Assembly (NCBI GenBank): GCA_027366635.1
Contig: DAHXNE010000017.1
Location: 43,693-107,692 of the forward strand
Reading direction: 5' to 3'
Length of the DNA: 64,000 nucleotides
Source of the DNA: Gammaproteobacteria bacterium
GTDB lineage: Bacteria > Pseudomonadota > Gammaproteobacteria > Steroidobacterales > Steroidobacteraceae
In this document: in pieces, positions 55,196-63,664 of the stretch
How the letters are laid out: the number at the start of each line of letters is the position of its first letter
Numbering within the stretch: the stretch's first letter is position 1
Program-made: the position numbers and the translations under genes
The notes under the pieces: generated by a model
What the model was told of the DNA's origin: nothing
Databases searched by the model: none
What the model saw: only the letters and a program-made list of their open reading frames with translations

Positions 55196-56503
55196 CTACA
55201 GAGTCGCCTGTTCGGTCGCTACTGCGGGGTCTGGTTGCCTGCGATTGTGCGGGTGCGCTTCGCGGAAGAAGGCTTCGAGTACTTCCGGGGTGGTGTGTGC
55301 GGCGGCGGCCCGCAGGCCGCAGATGGGCAGATGCACCAGGCTGTGGGCGACCCGCTCGGTCAGGCGCAGCACGGCCTCGCGCTGCGCGGCATCGAGCGTA
55401 TGCAGCTGAGCGGCGAGTGCCCGCTTCGCTTCTTCCGTGGCGATACGCTCGAACGCCTCGCGCAGCTGCGCAAGGCGCGGGCCGATCGCTCGGCTCGCCA
55501 TCTCCGTGCGCAGCCGGCTCAGCCGCTCGTCGATCGCCGCGCGCACCGGTGCTAGGCGCAGCAGCTCATGCACCCGCTGGTCTTCGACAGCATGCACCAG
55601 ATCGTCCATACCCACGTAATCGATGTGCGCACTGCGCGCAACACCGGGCTCCAGGTTGGGGGGGACACCGAAGTCCACGGCCAGTGGCCGCCGACCGTCG
55701 CGGCCGGCAAGCCGTTCCAGCGTTGCTTCGCCGAGCAGCGGGGCGCCACCGCCGGCGGCCAGCACGAGCGCCGCGACCCGTTCGGGCGCGGCGCGGAAGT
55801 CCTCCAGCGCCATCGCTTGACCGGATACCTCCGCCGCGAGCGACGCCGCGGCTGCTGGCGTACGGTTGACGATCAAGAGCGGTATCCCTTCGCGGGCGAA
55901 CGCGAGCCCGCACCGGCGGGTCATGGGTGAGACGCCGAGCAGGGCGACCCGTTCGCGCCGCCCGCCCAGATGCGCCCGTACGCGCTCGACGGCCAGGTCC
56001 GCGAGCGATCGCTGCGGAAGGCCCGAGCGCAGTCGCTGCACCCGGTTGGCCATGCCGAGTGCCTCGCCCAACAGACGGTTCAGCAACGGGCCGCAGGTGC
56101 CGGCTTCCCGGGCGCTCTCCCAGGCCAGGCGCAGTTGAACGGTAATCTCCCGCTCGCCCGCCTGCGCGGAATCCAGGCCGCAGGCAACCAGCAGCACGTG
56201 CTCGATCGCCGACTCGCCCGCCCATGCGCGCAGCCGCCGCGGCGCCTGTCCTGGGGGCGGTGCGCATCCGGTAAGCTCGGCGAGCACCTCGCCACGTAGA
56301 TCCCCGGCCGGCTGGCCGCCGCCAGTGGCATAGAGCACCTCGACCCGATTGCAGGTGCCCAGATAGACCAGCTCCGCCACCCCTAGGGCATGGCGTAGCG
56401 CCGGGAGGCGCTGCGGGAGGCTCGTGCGATCCAGGGACAGGCGCGCGACTTCGTCGACGCCGGCGTGCCGGTACGAGATGCCAACGACACCGAACTGGTC
56501 CAT
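55196..56503 (-). CDS. hemA: Glutamyl-tRNA reductase (divergent)
   Basis: Reduces glutamyl-tRNA to glutamate-1-semialdehyde, the committed step of heme synthesis. The 435-residue protein has GISYRHAGVDEVARL, the catalytic Cys51 in LGTCNRVEVL, and GVPPNLEP-type motifs near the C-terminus. It differs from typical HemA: GLDSAQAGEREITVQ replaces the usual GLDSMVLGEPQI and the NADPH motif LLGVSPMTRRC is unusual. The ATG at 56503 gives the usual N-terminus; a GTG at 56542 with a weak RBS is an alternative. It is not next to prfA, unlike most gammaproteobacteria. Confidence 0.88.
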   Translation of the reverse strand: MDQFGVVGISYRHAGVDEVARLSLDRTSLPQRLPALRHALGVAELVYLGTCNRVEVLYATGGGQPAGDLRGEVLAELTGCAPPPGQAPRRLRAWAGESAIEHVLLVACGLDSAQAGEREITVQLRLAWESAREAGTCGPLLNRLLGEALGMANRVQRLRSGLPQRSLADLAVERVRAHLGGRRERVALLGVSPMTRRCGLAFAREGIPLLIVNRTPAAAASLAAEVSGQAMALEDFRAAPERVAALVLAAGGGAPLLGEATLERLAGRDGRRPLAVDFGVPPNLEPGVARSAHIDYVGMDDLVHAVEDQRVHELLRLAPVRAAIDERLSRLRTEMASRAIGPRLAQLREAFERIATEEAKRALAAQLHTLDAAQREAVLRLTERVAHSLVHLPICGLRAAAAHTTPEVLEAFFREAHPHNRRQPDPAVATEQATL

Positions 56504-56572
56504 GCCCGCAAGCACACCATGATCCGCCGATCGAGGTGTCACAGAACGGTCACCGGATCCGGTGCGCGCCCC

Positions 56573-57208
56573 TCAGAGCCGGATCAGCCCGCGCTTGTGC
56601 GCTACCGCTACCGCTTCGGTGCGGCTGATGGCGTCGAGCTTGGTCAGAATCGACTTCACATGGGTCTTGGCCGTGCCCTCGGTGATCGACAGCCGCCGCG
56701 CGATGTCCTTGTTGCTTCGACCCTGGGCGACGAGTTCCAGAACGTCCAGCTCCCGCTCGGTGAGGCTGGGCTTGGCCATGCGCTGCAGCGCCTTGGCCGC
56801 GACCGTGGAGGAGGTGTAGGGCCGGTCCTCGCTGACGGCCCGGATCGCCGCGAGGATTTCCTGACGGGGCGCGTCTTTGAGAATGTAGCCCTTGGCCCCG
56901 TGGGAGAGGCACTGGAAGATGTCCTCATCGCCGTCGTATGTCGTCATGATCAACAGGCGGGCCTTGGGGTTCATCTCCATCACCCGCTGGACGACGGCCA
57001 GCCCGTCGCGCTTGGGCATTCGCAGATCGAGCACCAGCACGTCGGGCTGGCGCTCCTCGTAGAGGGAAATGGCCGCGTCGCCATCGCCGGCCTCGGCGAC
57101 AACCTCCATGTCAGGCTGCTGATTGACCATTGCCGCCAGTCCGTCGCGCACGACGGGGTGATCGTCCGCGAGAATTACGCGGATCTTCTTGTGCATCTCG
57201 GCCGACAT
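56573..57208 (-). CDS. NarL/FixJ-family response regulator
   Basis: A 211-residue regulator with a receiver domain (about 1-125; phosphoacceptor Asp61 in VLDLRMP, Lys in YILKDA) and a LuxR-type HTH (about 145-205; LTERELDVLELVAQGRSNKD). Its ATG at 57208 overlaps the last base of the kinase gene, with GGAG 6 bases upstream; a longer in-frame start inside the kinase is rejected. It is immediately upstream of hemA, so it heads the heme operon with its kinase. Confidence 0.9.
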   Translation of the reverse strand: MSAEMHKKIRVILADDHPVVRDGLAAMVNQQPDMEVVAEAGDGDAAISLYEERQPDVLVLDLRMPKRDGLAVVQRVMEMNPKARLLIMTTYDGDEDIFQCLSHGAKGYILKDAPRQEILAAIRAVSEDRPYTSSTVAAKALQRMAKPSLTERELDVLELVAQGRSNKDIARRLSITEGTAKTHVKSILTKLDAISRTEAVAVAHKRGLIRL

Positions 57209-59025
57209 CAGGTTCTCCGCTTCTGCATGCGTACGCTCACGCGGGTGCCGGATCCGGACCGGCTTTCGATGTGCCATTCGCCGCCGATGTCGGTGGCGCG
57301 CTGGCGCATGCTGGTCAGGCCGAAGCCCTGGCGCTCGTGGCGCTCGGGGCTCTGGCCCATTCCCAGGCCGTCATCCTCCACGGCCATCACCCAGTGGGTG
57401 TCCTCGTCCGTGATCGTGATCCGCACGGTGGTGGGACGGGCATGGCGTACGGCGTTGCTGACTGCCTCCTGGGCAATGCGCAGCAGCTCGTGCTCCTGCT
57501 CCGGCCGCAGGCCCGTATCGATCGTGTCGCTGCTGAACGTGCAGGTCACCCCGCCGGGGACGGTGGAGCGGTCGGCGAGCTGGCGCAGTGCGAGTTCCAG
57601 TCCGGTGCGGCGTGTCTGGTCGAGCCTGAGCGCCATGACCGAGCGGCGCGCGTCGGCGAGCCCGTCGCGGGCCAGATCGCGGATGCGCGTCAGCGTGATG
57701 ACAAGGGTGGAGTCCTTCTTCTTGCACGGCGGATCTTCTTCCAGCGCTCCAAGCTGCATTAGGATGCCGGTGAACGCCTGTGCCAGACCGTCGTGGATTT
57801 CCTGTCCGATGCGCGCCCGCTCCACGAGCACGGCGGCCTCCTTGGCCTGATAGGCAAGTCGCGTCAGCTGCACCGCGAGGGTGGCCTGCTGCGCCAGCGC
57901 CACCAGCAATTCGCTGTGCGGAACGTCCTCGGCCTTGCGCCGGAAGCGCAGGAGCAGAAAGCCGACGTTGCGCGAGCCGAACACCAGCGGGTAGACCACC
58001 TTCCCGATGTACCCCTCGCGCTGGTCGAACGCGAGCATGCCGGGCCAGAATTCCTGGTGCTGCTGTGCGACATCGATGTACATCGGCTCGTGCGGCTGGC
58101 CGAAGCGGTTGCCGAACGCCGAGCCGGTGGGCACGCTAACCGGGTAGGGCGGCTCCTCGAGCTTGCCTTCGTGCACGTGCGCGGCGATGCGCCACTCCTG
58201 CAGACTGTCGCGCGAGACGATGACGGCACCCGAGGCGGCGTTGAACTGGCGGGTGGCCTCGAGCAGCAGGTGGCCGAGGAAACCGTTGAGATCGGGCTCG
58301 CTCGCCAACCGCTCAAGGTTGCCGCGGATCACCGCATTCGCCTTGGTGAGCTCGGTGGCGTGCTCCTCGGCGGCACGCTCACGCTCGCGGCGCATATCGT
58401 CGAGCAGCCGCTGGCGGTGCAGGGCCGCCCCGATCACGCTCGCGGCGGTCTCGAGCGCCGCCAGCTCCGCGGAGTCGATCGCGCGCCGCTGGCGTGTGTT
58501 GTCGAGGCCGATGGCTCCGATGAACTCTCCGGCCACCACAATGGGGACTACCGCCTTGCTCTGCGTGCCGGTGCCCTCGAAGTCGGCGGAGCCGGAACAC
58601 GTTTTGCCGGTCTCGCCGGGGTTGATGCAGACACTGCGACCGTGGCGGAGCTCTGCGGCGATGGCGGGCAGGTCGCGCTCGTCGCAGACCCGGGACGTGG
58701 CATCGTCGAGCTGCGACGGCACGCCCTCGGCGGTCCATTCGGCCACGATCACCAGCAACGGTTCGTCATTCGGGCCGCGGCGGGCCCGCAGCACGTTCAC
58801 CCGATCCACATGCGCAGCTTCCCCGAGCAGTCTCAAGACATCCGGGATAGCCCCGCGCACGTCCGGGGTCGCCAGCAGCATGCGGCTCGCCTTGGCCGAG
58901 GCGGCGAGCAGTCCCTCCTGACGGAGCAGCGACTCGTTGACGTGAGTCAGCTCTTCGACGCAGGGAATGATGTCTCCGGCCGAGGCCGGTCGGCCCTTGG
59001 GGCCGGGATCGGCCACTGTGTTCAT
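57208..59025 (-). CDS. GAF-domain sensor histidine kinase (HisKA_3)
   Basis: A cytoplasmic 605-residue kinase with no membrane segment. Two GAF-like domains are visible (about 60-200 and 250-400), then a HisKA_3 dimerisation domain with the phosphoacceptor His in RIGQEIHDGLAQAF (about 430) and a HATPase domain with N-box EAVSNAVRHA and GLGMG/GFGLTSM motifs. The GAF domains may bind a small molecule, heme or a redox signal. Two starts are possible; I prefer the ATG at 59025 (MNTVADPG) to the one at 59058. It is the first gene of the long minus-strand run. Confidence 0.88.
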   Translation of the reverse strand: MNTVADPGPKGRPASAGDIIPCVEELTHVNESLLRQEGLLAASAKASRMLLATPDVRGAIPDVLRLLGEAAHVDRVNVLRARRGPNDEPLLVIVAEWTAEGVPSQLDDATSRVCDERDLPAIAAELRHGRSVCINPGETGKTCSGSADFEGTGTQSKAVVPIVVAGEFIGAIGLDNTRQRRAIDSAELAALETAASVIGAALHRQRLLDDMRRERERAAEEHATELTKANAVIRGNLERLASEPDLNGFLGHLLLEATRQFNAASGAVIVSRDSLQEWRIAAHVHEGKLEEPPYPVSVPTGSAFGNRFGQPHEPMYIDVAQQHQEFWPGMLAFDQREGYIGKVVYPLVFGSRNVGFLLLRFRRKAEDVPHSELLVALAQQATLAVQLTRLAYQAKEAAVLVERARIGQEIHDGLAQAFTGILMQLGALEEDPPCKKKDSTLVITLTRIRDLARDGLADARRSVMALRLDQTRRTGLELALRQLADRSTVPGGVTCTFSSDTIDTGLRPEQEHELLRIAQEAVSNAVRHARPTTVRITITDEDTHWVMAVEDDGLGMGQSPERHERQGFGLTSMRQRATDIGGEWHIESRSGSGTRVSVRMQKRRT

Positions 59026-59459
59026 GTCGATACGTCTCTCGCGATCCGGGTGAACCATGGGGCGAGGCAGTCCGAGGGTCTGGCGCGGCCCCGCGCGGCA
59101 ATGGCGCTACAGTCGCAACCCGGCCCAAGTCTCATGTGCGCGGAAGATCCGTATCGGCGCCACGACAAAGTGTACCGCCTTGCGAACTCTCGGATGCATG
59201 CATCCCCCGGTTTCCAGGGGCGAAGCTCTCCCCATAGAGAGAGGTGGGGCTGAAGTTGGCCCGCGGCAGCCACGCGAGTGACGGCGAAAGCCGCCGGTGT
59301 CTACGCGCAGTGCCGCCGGCGCACTCCGCACGGCTGCCCTGAACGGATGAAATCCGCGGCGCACCGAGTATGGGACCCAGGATCAGGCGGGAGTGCCCGA
59401 ATGCCTTGACGCCCTGGGGCGTTGACCAGTCTAATAACCGGCCCGTTTTGTCCTCCGGC
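59026..59459. other. Intergenic stretch between the kinase gene and tRNA-Phe
   Basis: About 430 bases without a recognised protein gene. It should carry the promoter of the whole heme run on the minus strand, and the tRNA promoter: TTGACG at 59406 and TAATAA at 59432 are a possible pair, though 20 bases apart. Around 59225-59255 there is a CCCCA...TGGGG pairing with a GAGAG/CTCTC arm. Frames crossing this stretch into the tRNA are the well-known false proteins made from tRNA sequence. Confidence 0.4.
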
Positions 59460-59535
<76 letters not shown>

Positions 59536-59908
59536 TCCCCCGCTCCCCCTCGCTTCGCTGCCCTGCGCCCCATTGCGCTGCGGTACTCATAACCCGTTGA
59601 TTACTGAAGAGCCGGCCACTCGCCAAAGCTGGGATGATTTCGGCCGGAAAGGCGAAATATGCCACCAATGAGACGAGCTCTAACCGAAATCCAAAGCGGC
59701 GCGCCAGTGAACCGCGCCGGGTTTCCTGGAGACTCAAATCCTTGAGACGATGGTGTCCGATAGCTCGCCTCTGAGGAGGCAGTCGGATGGAACACTGGCT
59801 TGGACTTAACCGCTGCTGGTCCGACTCGCTCGCGCTCAGCATTCCCCGACCGCATGCGAGCCGCACTTGCCGCTCTGGGGTGGCTTAGACTTGAGCGCAG
59901 TAGGCTGA
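59536..59908. other. Intergenic stretch after tRNA-Phe
   Basis: About 370 bases inside the putative island with no convincing gene. Reading frames exist on both strands but are short, and those that include tRNA sequence are artefacts. A small inverted repeat GCCTC-TGAG-GAGGC is near 59770. It may be the decayed end of an integrated element. Confidence 0.4.
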
Positions 59909-60337
59909 TTATCGCGGTGCTGCGACCATCTCGCTGAGCGCAACCGAGGCAGCACGGATTGGGATGCCCTGATAGGCCTTGAGGTCCAGGAGATGGGAGT
60001 CGCCGGAGACGATGAGCTGGGCTTTGGCGCAGAGGGCGCAGGCGAGGACGTGATCGTCATCGGGATCGCGCGCGATCACCGGCGCCGGAAGTGCTTCGGG
60101 TGTGACGGTCTCGGCCAAGCGCGCGTAGTCTTGCACAAGCTCGATAGCAGAGACCCTGGCAGCACGCAGGCGCTCGGCAAACTTGTCGCGAGCCATGACT
60201 TCGGCGAGTTCGGCAACAAGCAGCATGCTTGTGCAGAGAGTGATCTTGCGCTCGCGCGCCAAGTCGAGCAGGCGACGCGGTGCTCCCTGCCACAAAAGGC
60301 CGGAGAGGACCGTATTGGTGTCAGCGACGATCCGCAT
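59909..60337 (-). CDS. PIN-domain toxin (type II TA, COG1569-like)
   Basis: A 142-residue PIN ribonuclease. The N-terminal MRIVADTNTVLSGLLW carries the first catalytic Asp (Asp6), a Glu occurs in LLVAELAEVM, and later acidic residues in DPDDDHVLACA and SGDSHLLDL complete the four-carboxylate site. This is the 'PIN family toxin component' group. The ATG at 60337 lies 17 bases inside the antitoxin gene. The pair is bracketed by the tRNA-Phe repeats. Confidence 0.85.
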   Translation of the reverse strand: MRIVADTNTVLSGLLWQGAPRRLLDLARERKITLCTSMLLVAELAEVMARDKFAERLRAARVSAIELVQDYARLAETVTPEALPAPVIARDPDDDHVLACALCAKAQLIVSGDSHLLDLKAYQGIPIRAASVALSEMVAAPR

Positions 60338-60578
60338 CGCGAGCACCGCGTGCGGCTCGGGCGGCTTCAATCTCGGCTTGCACGTCCTGCGGGGATTCCG
60401 GCGGCGGGTTCAGCGCATCGAGCTTTGCGAAGGCCTCACCCAGCCGTCGAGCGGCATCGTCGCGGTCGCGTTCACGTCGGGCCTTGAGGAAATCCACGAA
60501 GTCCTCGACCTCGGCGCGCTGCTGGGGAGCGAGCGAGTTCAGCTTCTCGATGAGCACTTGATCGGTGCGTGCGTTCAT
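60321..60578 (-). CDS. Antitoxin of the PIN toxin
   Basis: An 85-residue acidic/basic mixed protein, MNARTDQVLIEKLNSLAPQQ at the start, with a helical DNA-binding-like N-terminus (EVEDFVDFLKAR) and a toxin-binding C-terminus, resembling DUF2281-type antitoxins. It precedes and overlaps the toxin gene by 17 bases, the standard antitoxin-first order. The ATG at 60578 is preferred over one 6 codons upstream. Confidence 0.75.
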   Translation of the reverse strand: MNARTDQVLIEKLNSLAPQQRAEVEDFVDFLKARRERDRDDAARRLGEAFAKLDALNPPPESPQDVQAEIEAARAARGARDADRR

Positions 60579-60716
60579 GGCATCACTCTGCCTCAACTGG
60601 CCCTGGAAATAAACGCTCCGATCGTGGGCAGGAGGGCCCGAGCGTTGGACGCGGATGGCTTCACCCTCATAGGGCGAATTTCAGCAGCACCGGCAGTCAT
60701 ACCCGGCCAGAGCGTC

Positions 60717-60762
60717 GGTGTGCCAGGAATGTGTCGAGCTCAGATTGGGTGTGCCAGGAATG
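60717..60762 (+). repeat. 15-base direct repeat pair
   Basis: GGTGTGCCAGGAATG occurs at 60717-60731 and 60748-60762. An 11-base match GGTGTGCCAGG recurs at 63119-63129. All three are in the accessory region. They may be remnants of mobile-element ends. Confidence 0.5.
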
Positions 60763-60841
60763 AGCCAGGGATAAGCGGGTTTGGGGCTGGGCAAGCGCTG
60801 CAAGTAATTGAATCATAAGTTAATCTATCGCCGATATGTGG

Positions 60842-60883
60842 CTGAAAATCCGCGTGTCGGTGGTTCGATTCCGCCCCTGGCCA
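60842..60883 (+). repeat. Second copy of the tRNA-Phe 3' half (putative att site)
   Basis: An exact 42-base copy of 59491-59532, without the 5' half of the tRNA and with different flanks, so it is not a second tRNA gene. This is what integration of an element into the tRNA-Phe 3' end leaves at its distal boundary. The enclosed 1.3 kb carries only the PIN/antitoxin pair; no integrase gene is inside. Confidence 0.8.
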
Positions 60884-61035
60884 TATCCGCTACAGCTCGC
60901 CCGAACTCGTTTCAGTACGCTTTCCCTCGGTTAAGCACGCCCGGATAGGCCTTCTCAGTTGATCCTGTGCTGTTGCACTCGGGACTCCTGGCTTGGTAGC
61001 TCGTGTACGGACGGTGCAGTCGTCAGCGCGTTGAT

Positions 61036-62280
61036 TTAGTCATGAGCGATGTCGGACTCGGCAAATGCCGTTGCGGTTAGCTCGACATCGGCACGTGCGA
61101 TCTTGAGTGCCTGCGCCACCTGCCGCCATCTGCGCGTCGCATGCAGGATTTCCGTGACGATTGCCCGACCTCTATCCTTCGATCCCACGTACCACTCCGA
61201 GGTCTCGATCACAGTCGCGAGACTTGGGCGGTTGTCAGACTCATCGATGTTGAGAACGTGATCGGCTCGTTCGATGTTTGGGTTTAGATCGAACGCCGGT
61301 GAGAGGCGCCAGCCCGAAGGGGTCAGAAGAAATCCATGGTTCCGCAGATGATCGTCGCGGTTACCGATCGCGACGTTGAAGGCCACCCGCCTGAATAGCT
61401 GTTCGAGGTCGGCCTCGATGTGATCCCCGGCTCCCCGCGCATGTAGAAACTCCGCGAGTTCGAGATAACTCGTCCCCTCGCTTCGGTCTTTGCGCAGGAG
61501 CGCCATCGCGGAGGCATAAAACCGCCGTTGAACACCTGCACGGTCGAAGCGCTGCACGCAGAAGGTATGATGCTCGCCGCTGAAACGGCGCAGTTCGGAG
61601 GCCGGCACGTCGATGCCGGCGCGGGCGGCCAATTGCTGCGCGAGCGCCTCCCAGGCGCCAAAGTCACGGGTGTCGTTGCGGGCGGGAAACTTCGCGATCC
61701 ATAAGCTGCCGTTAGTTTCGCGGAAGCTCGCCTTCGGGCGAGCACCGCCTAACGAGGCGCCCGGAGCCACGAGCACTTTCAACCACTGACGAAGCGCTTC
61801 GAGATCGTCGATCCGCTGCGCGGTGATCTCGCCGGCCACGATCTCGAGCTCCCGAAGACTCGCGACCGGCGGCACGGTCAGGGCCTCGTTAGCGAGAAAA
61901 GCTTCCTCGCCCGGGCGGCGATAGCGCAGCGCTCCTTGGCGACTTACGTCTTCGACCCCCAAGAGAAAGTCCCACGCGTCGAGGGTCCGTGGCCTGCGGC
62001 CTTCATCCTTCGCGGTGAGTGCTTCGCGGCGCTTCATGAGGGTTTGGCCCCAGCGATCTGGCGCCGAGTCGTCGAAGACGCGAAAGTTGCCGGCCTCCGC
62101 GTTCGGGAAGTGGTTTCCCTCGCCGAGAGAGAGGTCGGGGTCGAGCGCGAAGGCCTGAGGATTCTTCAGCCACGCCGGGTCGTACGCAAAGCGGAGTGTT
62201 CCGCGATCGTGTGCGAGCGCACCGACGCGCGTGCGCTCGAGGACGTCGGCATCGAGCCACACTTGTACCTCATCGATCAC
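61036..62280 (-). CDS. hipA: HipA-type serine/threonine kinase toxin
   Basis: A 414-residue HipA-family protein. The N-terminal HipA-couple domain (about 10-100) is followed by a kinase domain: Gly-rich ASLGGARPKASF (about 175-186), catalytic GNRDDHLRNHGFLL near residue 305 and metal-binding AFDLNPN near 330. HipA kinases phosphorylate translation factors such as glutamyl-tRNA synthetase and cause growth arrest. It overlaps the hipB gene by 4 bases. The essential catalytic residues appear intact. It lies just beyond the second tRNA-Phe repeat. Confidence 0.88.
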   Translation of the reverse strand: MIDEVQVWLDADVLERTRVGALAHDRGTLRFAYDPAWLKNPQAFALDPDLSLGEGNHFPNAEAGNFRVFDDSAPDRWGQTLMKRREALTAKDEGRRPRTLDAWDFLLGVEDVSRQGALRYRRPGEEAFLANEALTVPPVASLRELEIVAGEITAQRIDDLEALRQWLKVLVAPGASLGGARPKASFRETNGSLWIAKFPARNDTRDFGAWEALAQQLAARAGIDVPASELRRFSGEHHTFCVQRFDRAGVQRRFYASAMALLRKDRSEGTSYLELAEFLHARGAGDHIEADLEQLFRRVAFNVAIGNRDDHLRNHGFLLTPSGWRLSPAFDLNPNIERADHVLNIDESDNRPSLATVIETSEWYVGSKDRGRAIVTEILHATRRWRQVAQALKIARADVELTATAFAESDIAHD

Positions 62281-62627
62281 GGCGCGCGTTCTTTCGGCTC
62301 TGTAGTCTTCGGCCGCACGCGCGGGCTGCGACGCCGCCGCTCCGGGAGCGCTTGGTCTTGCAGCAGCCTCCCGACTCTATCGTCGCGCGCGAGAGTGTCG
62401 AGATCGCTCTCGAGCCCCAACACGGAGAGAATCCGCAGAAGTGTCCCGAGTGCGATCGCTGGGCTTCCGGCTTCCGCTCGAAAAAGTGTCATGCGTGAGA
62501 TGCCCGCGCGCTGACAGGTGATGTCGATCGTGAGCTTTCGGCGCAGGCGTGCGAGCCGCAACCGCTCTCCGAGCGCGGTGAGGATGCGCTTTTGCGTTGG
62601 GTAGAAGGGGGGCTGCTTGGCCGGCAT
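62277..62627 (-). CDS. hipB: HipB-like XRE antitoxin
   Basis: A 116-residue protein with an XRE-type helix-turn-helix (about 15-75; LGERLRLARLRRKLTIDITC, ISRMTLFRAEAGSPAI) and a basic C-terminus (RRRRSPRVRPKTTEPKERAP). It represses its own operon and neutralises HipA. It overlaps hipA by 4 bases. The candidate operator lies at 62652-62665. Confidence 0.85.
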   Translation of the reverse strand: MPAKQPPFYPTQKRILTALGERLRLARLRRKLTIDITCQRAGISRMTLFRAEAGSPAIALGTLLRILSVLGLESDLDTLARDDRVGRLLQDQALPERRRRSPRVRPKTTEPKERAP

Positions 62628-63153
62628 GTCTCGTAATATAGGCTAACAACGTCTAGGAGTCTAGAATGTGATATACAAAAGAATCCTATCGACGGAAGGC
62701 GCAGCTTTGGCTCGAGCGTAAGCGAGCCGAACGCCCCCGGAATCCGATCGGCATCCTCCCACAGGGTGTCCTGCCGGCGACATGCGTGATTCCGCGGCCG
62801 GCTGCGGCGTAGACGGCGTCTTAGCCTGGCCATCGTATCTGATGGGGCTGGACGGCTTTTTGATCACGTTCGCTGATGGGAGTGGGCCCGAGGCCCATCG
62901 GGGATCGTGACCACAACGCTGGTCTTTTCCGCTCCGGAGTTACTCCTCGTCTCGGGTTCACTGCAAAGCGGCCGCGCAGTCTGCCCGGCCCGTGGCCGGA
63001 CAGAAGCTCGTGCGGGAAGTACGGGGGAGTCGTGTTGGCGGCGGCGTGGTGGAGCATCAGGGATAGCGGCGAGGTGTACCACTGACCGCGATTGAGATAC
63101 GCAGGAATGGCGGGGAAGGTGTGCCAGGGGCGTTTGGTCGAAGTGCTTCCCGG
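62628..63153. other. Intergenic stretch upstream of hipB
   Basis: About 525 bases between hipB and the frameshifted gene. Apart from the hipB operator/promoter and the 11-base repeat copy at 63119-63129 I see nothing recognisable. Small frames on both strands (for example around 62821-63082) have low-complexity Arg/Pro content and resemble no family. Confidence 0.4.
62636..62665 (-). promoter_or_regulatory. hipB promoter with overlapping inverted-repeat operator
   Basis: Read on the minus strand, TATATT (from 62636-62641) is a likely -10 element. TCTAG-GAGT-CTAGA (62652-62665) is a perfect inverted repeat that covers the expected -35 position. A HipB dimer bound here would block transcription, giving autoregulation. 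Confidence 0.5.
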
Positions 63154-63622
63154 TTACTGGGCAGGCGGGTCGGGGAAGAGGCGGTTCCTGACGAGTTCGC
63201 GGTAGCGTTCGATGGGGTCGAGATGGATGTGAAGCGAGGGATCGGCGGCGAGGGTCTCGAACCGTTGCTCAAGGCGCGTGCGCCTCCTGATGGCGGATCT
63301 GCTCGGCGAGGAGTTCTTCGAGGGCGGCCAGGACGGCTGGGGCCGCTTTGGGGTGCTCGCGCCAGATCTCCAGTGCCAGGCGCAGGAAGGGTAGATCGAA
63401 GGCCCGTTCCTCCTGCTCGTGAGCGCATTGGTAGGCGAAGTCGCCTGCGGTTTCCGCCGCGCAGGTGAGTGTTGCGGCGCTGTCCTGGACCACATCGGAA
63501 CGAGCATGGAGGCGAGTGACCCCGCCGGTTCGAGCCATTGCGCAACGTCCGCGCATGCCAGCCATGGTGGCGTTGCGTGCGCAGTGAAGCAGGGCGCGCG
63601 GCGGCGCATAGAGATTCGTCAT
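63154..63622 (-). pseudogene. Small uncharacterised gene with a frameshift
   Basis: From the ATG at 63622 (AAGGGGGG upstream) the frame runs through CAAETAGDFAYQCAHEQEER and ALEELLAEQIRHQEAH to a stop at 63269. The natural continuation, RLEQRFETLAADPSLHIHLD and PIERYRELVRNRLF, lies in another frame and stops at 63154. Restoring two bases in the GC-alternating stretch near 63272-63285 would join them into a protein of about 155 residues. No start codon serves the second part alone. Function is unknown. It diverges from the tnpB-like gene. Confidence 0.5.
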
Positions 63623-63629
63623 GCCCCCC

Positions 63630-63658
63630 TTGAGCCGGCCCGAGAGTATGGATATAAT
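63630..63658 (+). promoter_or_regulatory. Strong promoter abutting the tnpB start codon
   Basis: TTGAGC (63630-63635) and a perfect TATAAT (63653-63658) are 17 bases apart. Transcription would begin about 7 bases later, at the ATG (63665), so the message would be leaderless. Confidence 0.6.
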
Positions 63659-63664
63659 TACAGT

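Larger units (their letters stand above)
60579..61035. other. Intergenic stretch with short direct repeats and the tRNA fragment
   Basis: No gene is recognised. The stretch contains GGTGTGCCAGGAATG twice (60717-60731 and 60748-60762), the 42-base tRNA-Phe copy (60842-60883), and an AT-rich patch just before it. It appears to be the right boundary of a small integrated element. Confidence 0.5.

Noticed and set aside
57208..59025. NarX-type nitrate sensor
   Set aside because: The kinase has HisKA_3 and a NarL partner but no membrane segments or periplasmic nitrate-binding P-box; it has GAF domains instead.
62860..63085. Group II intron or IS fragment
   Set aside because: No domain V-like hairpin, reverse transcriptase, or transposase sequence could be recognised; only low-complexity frames.
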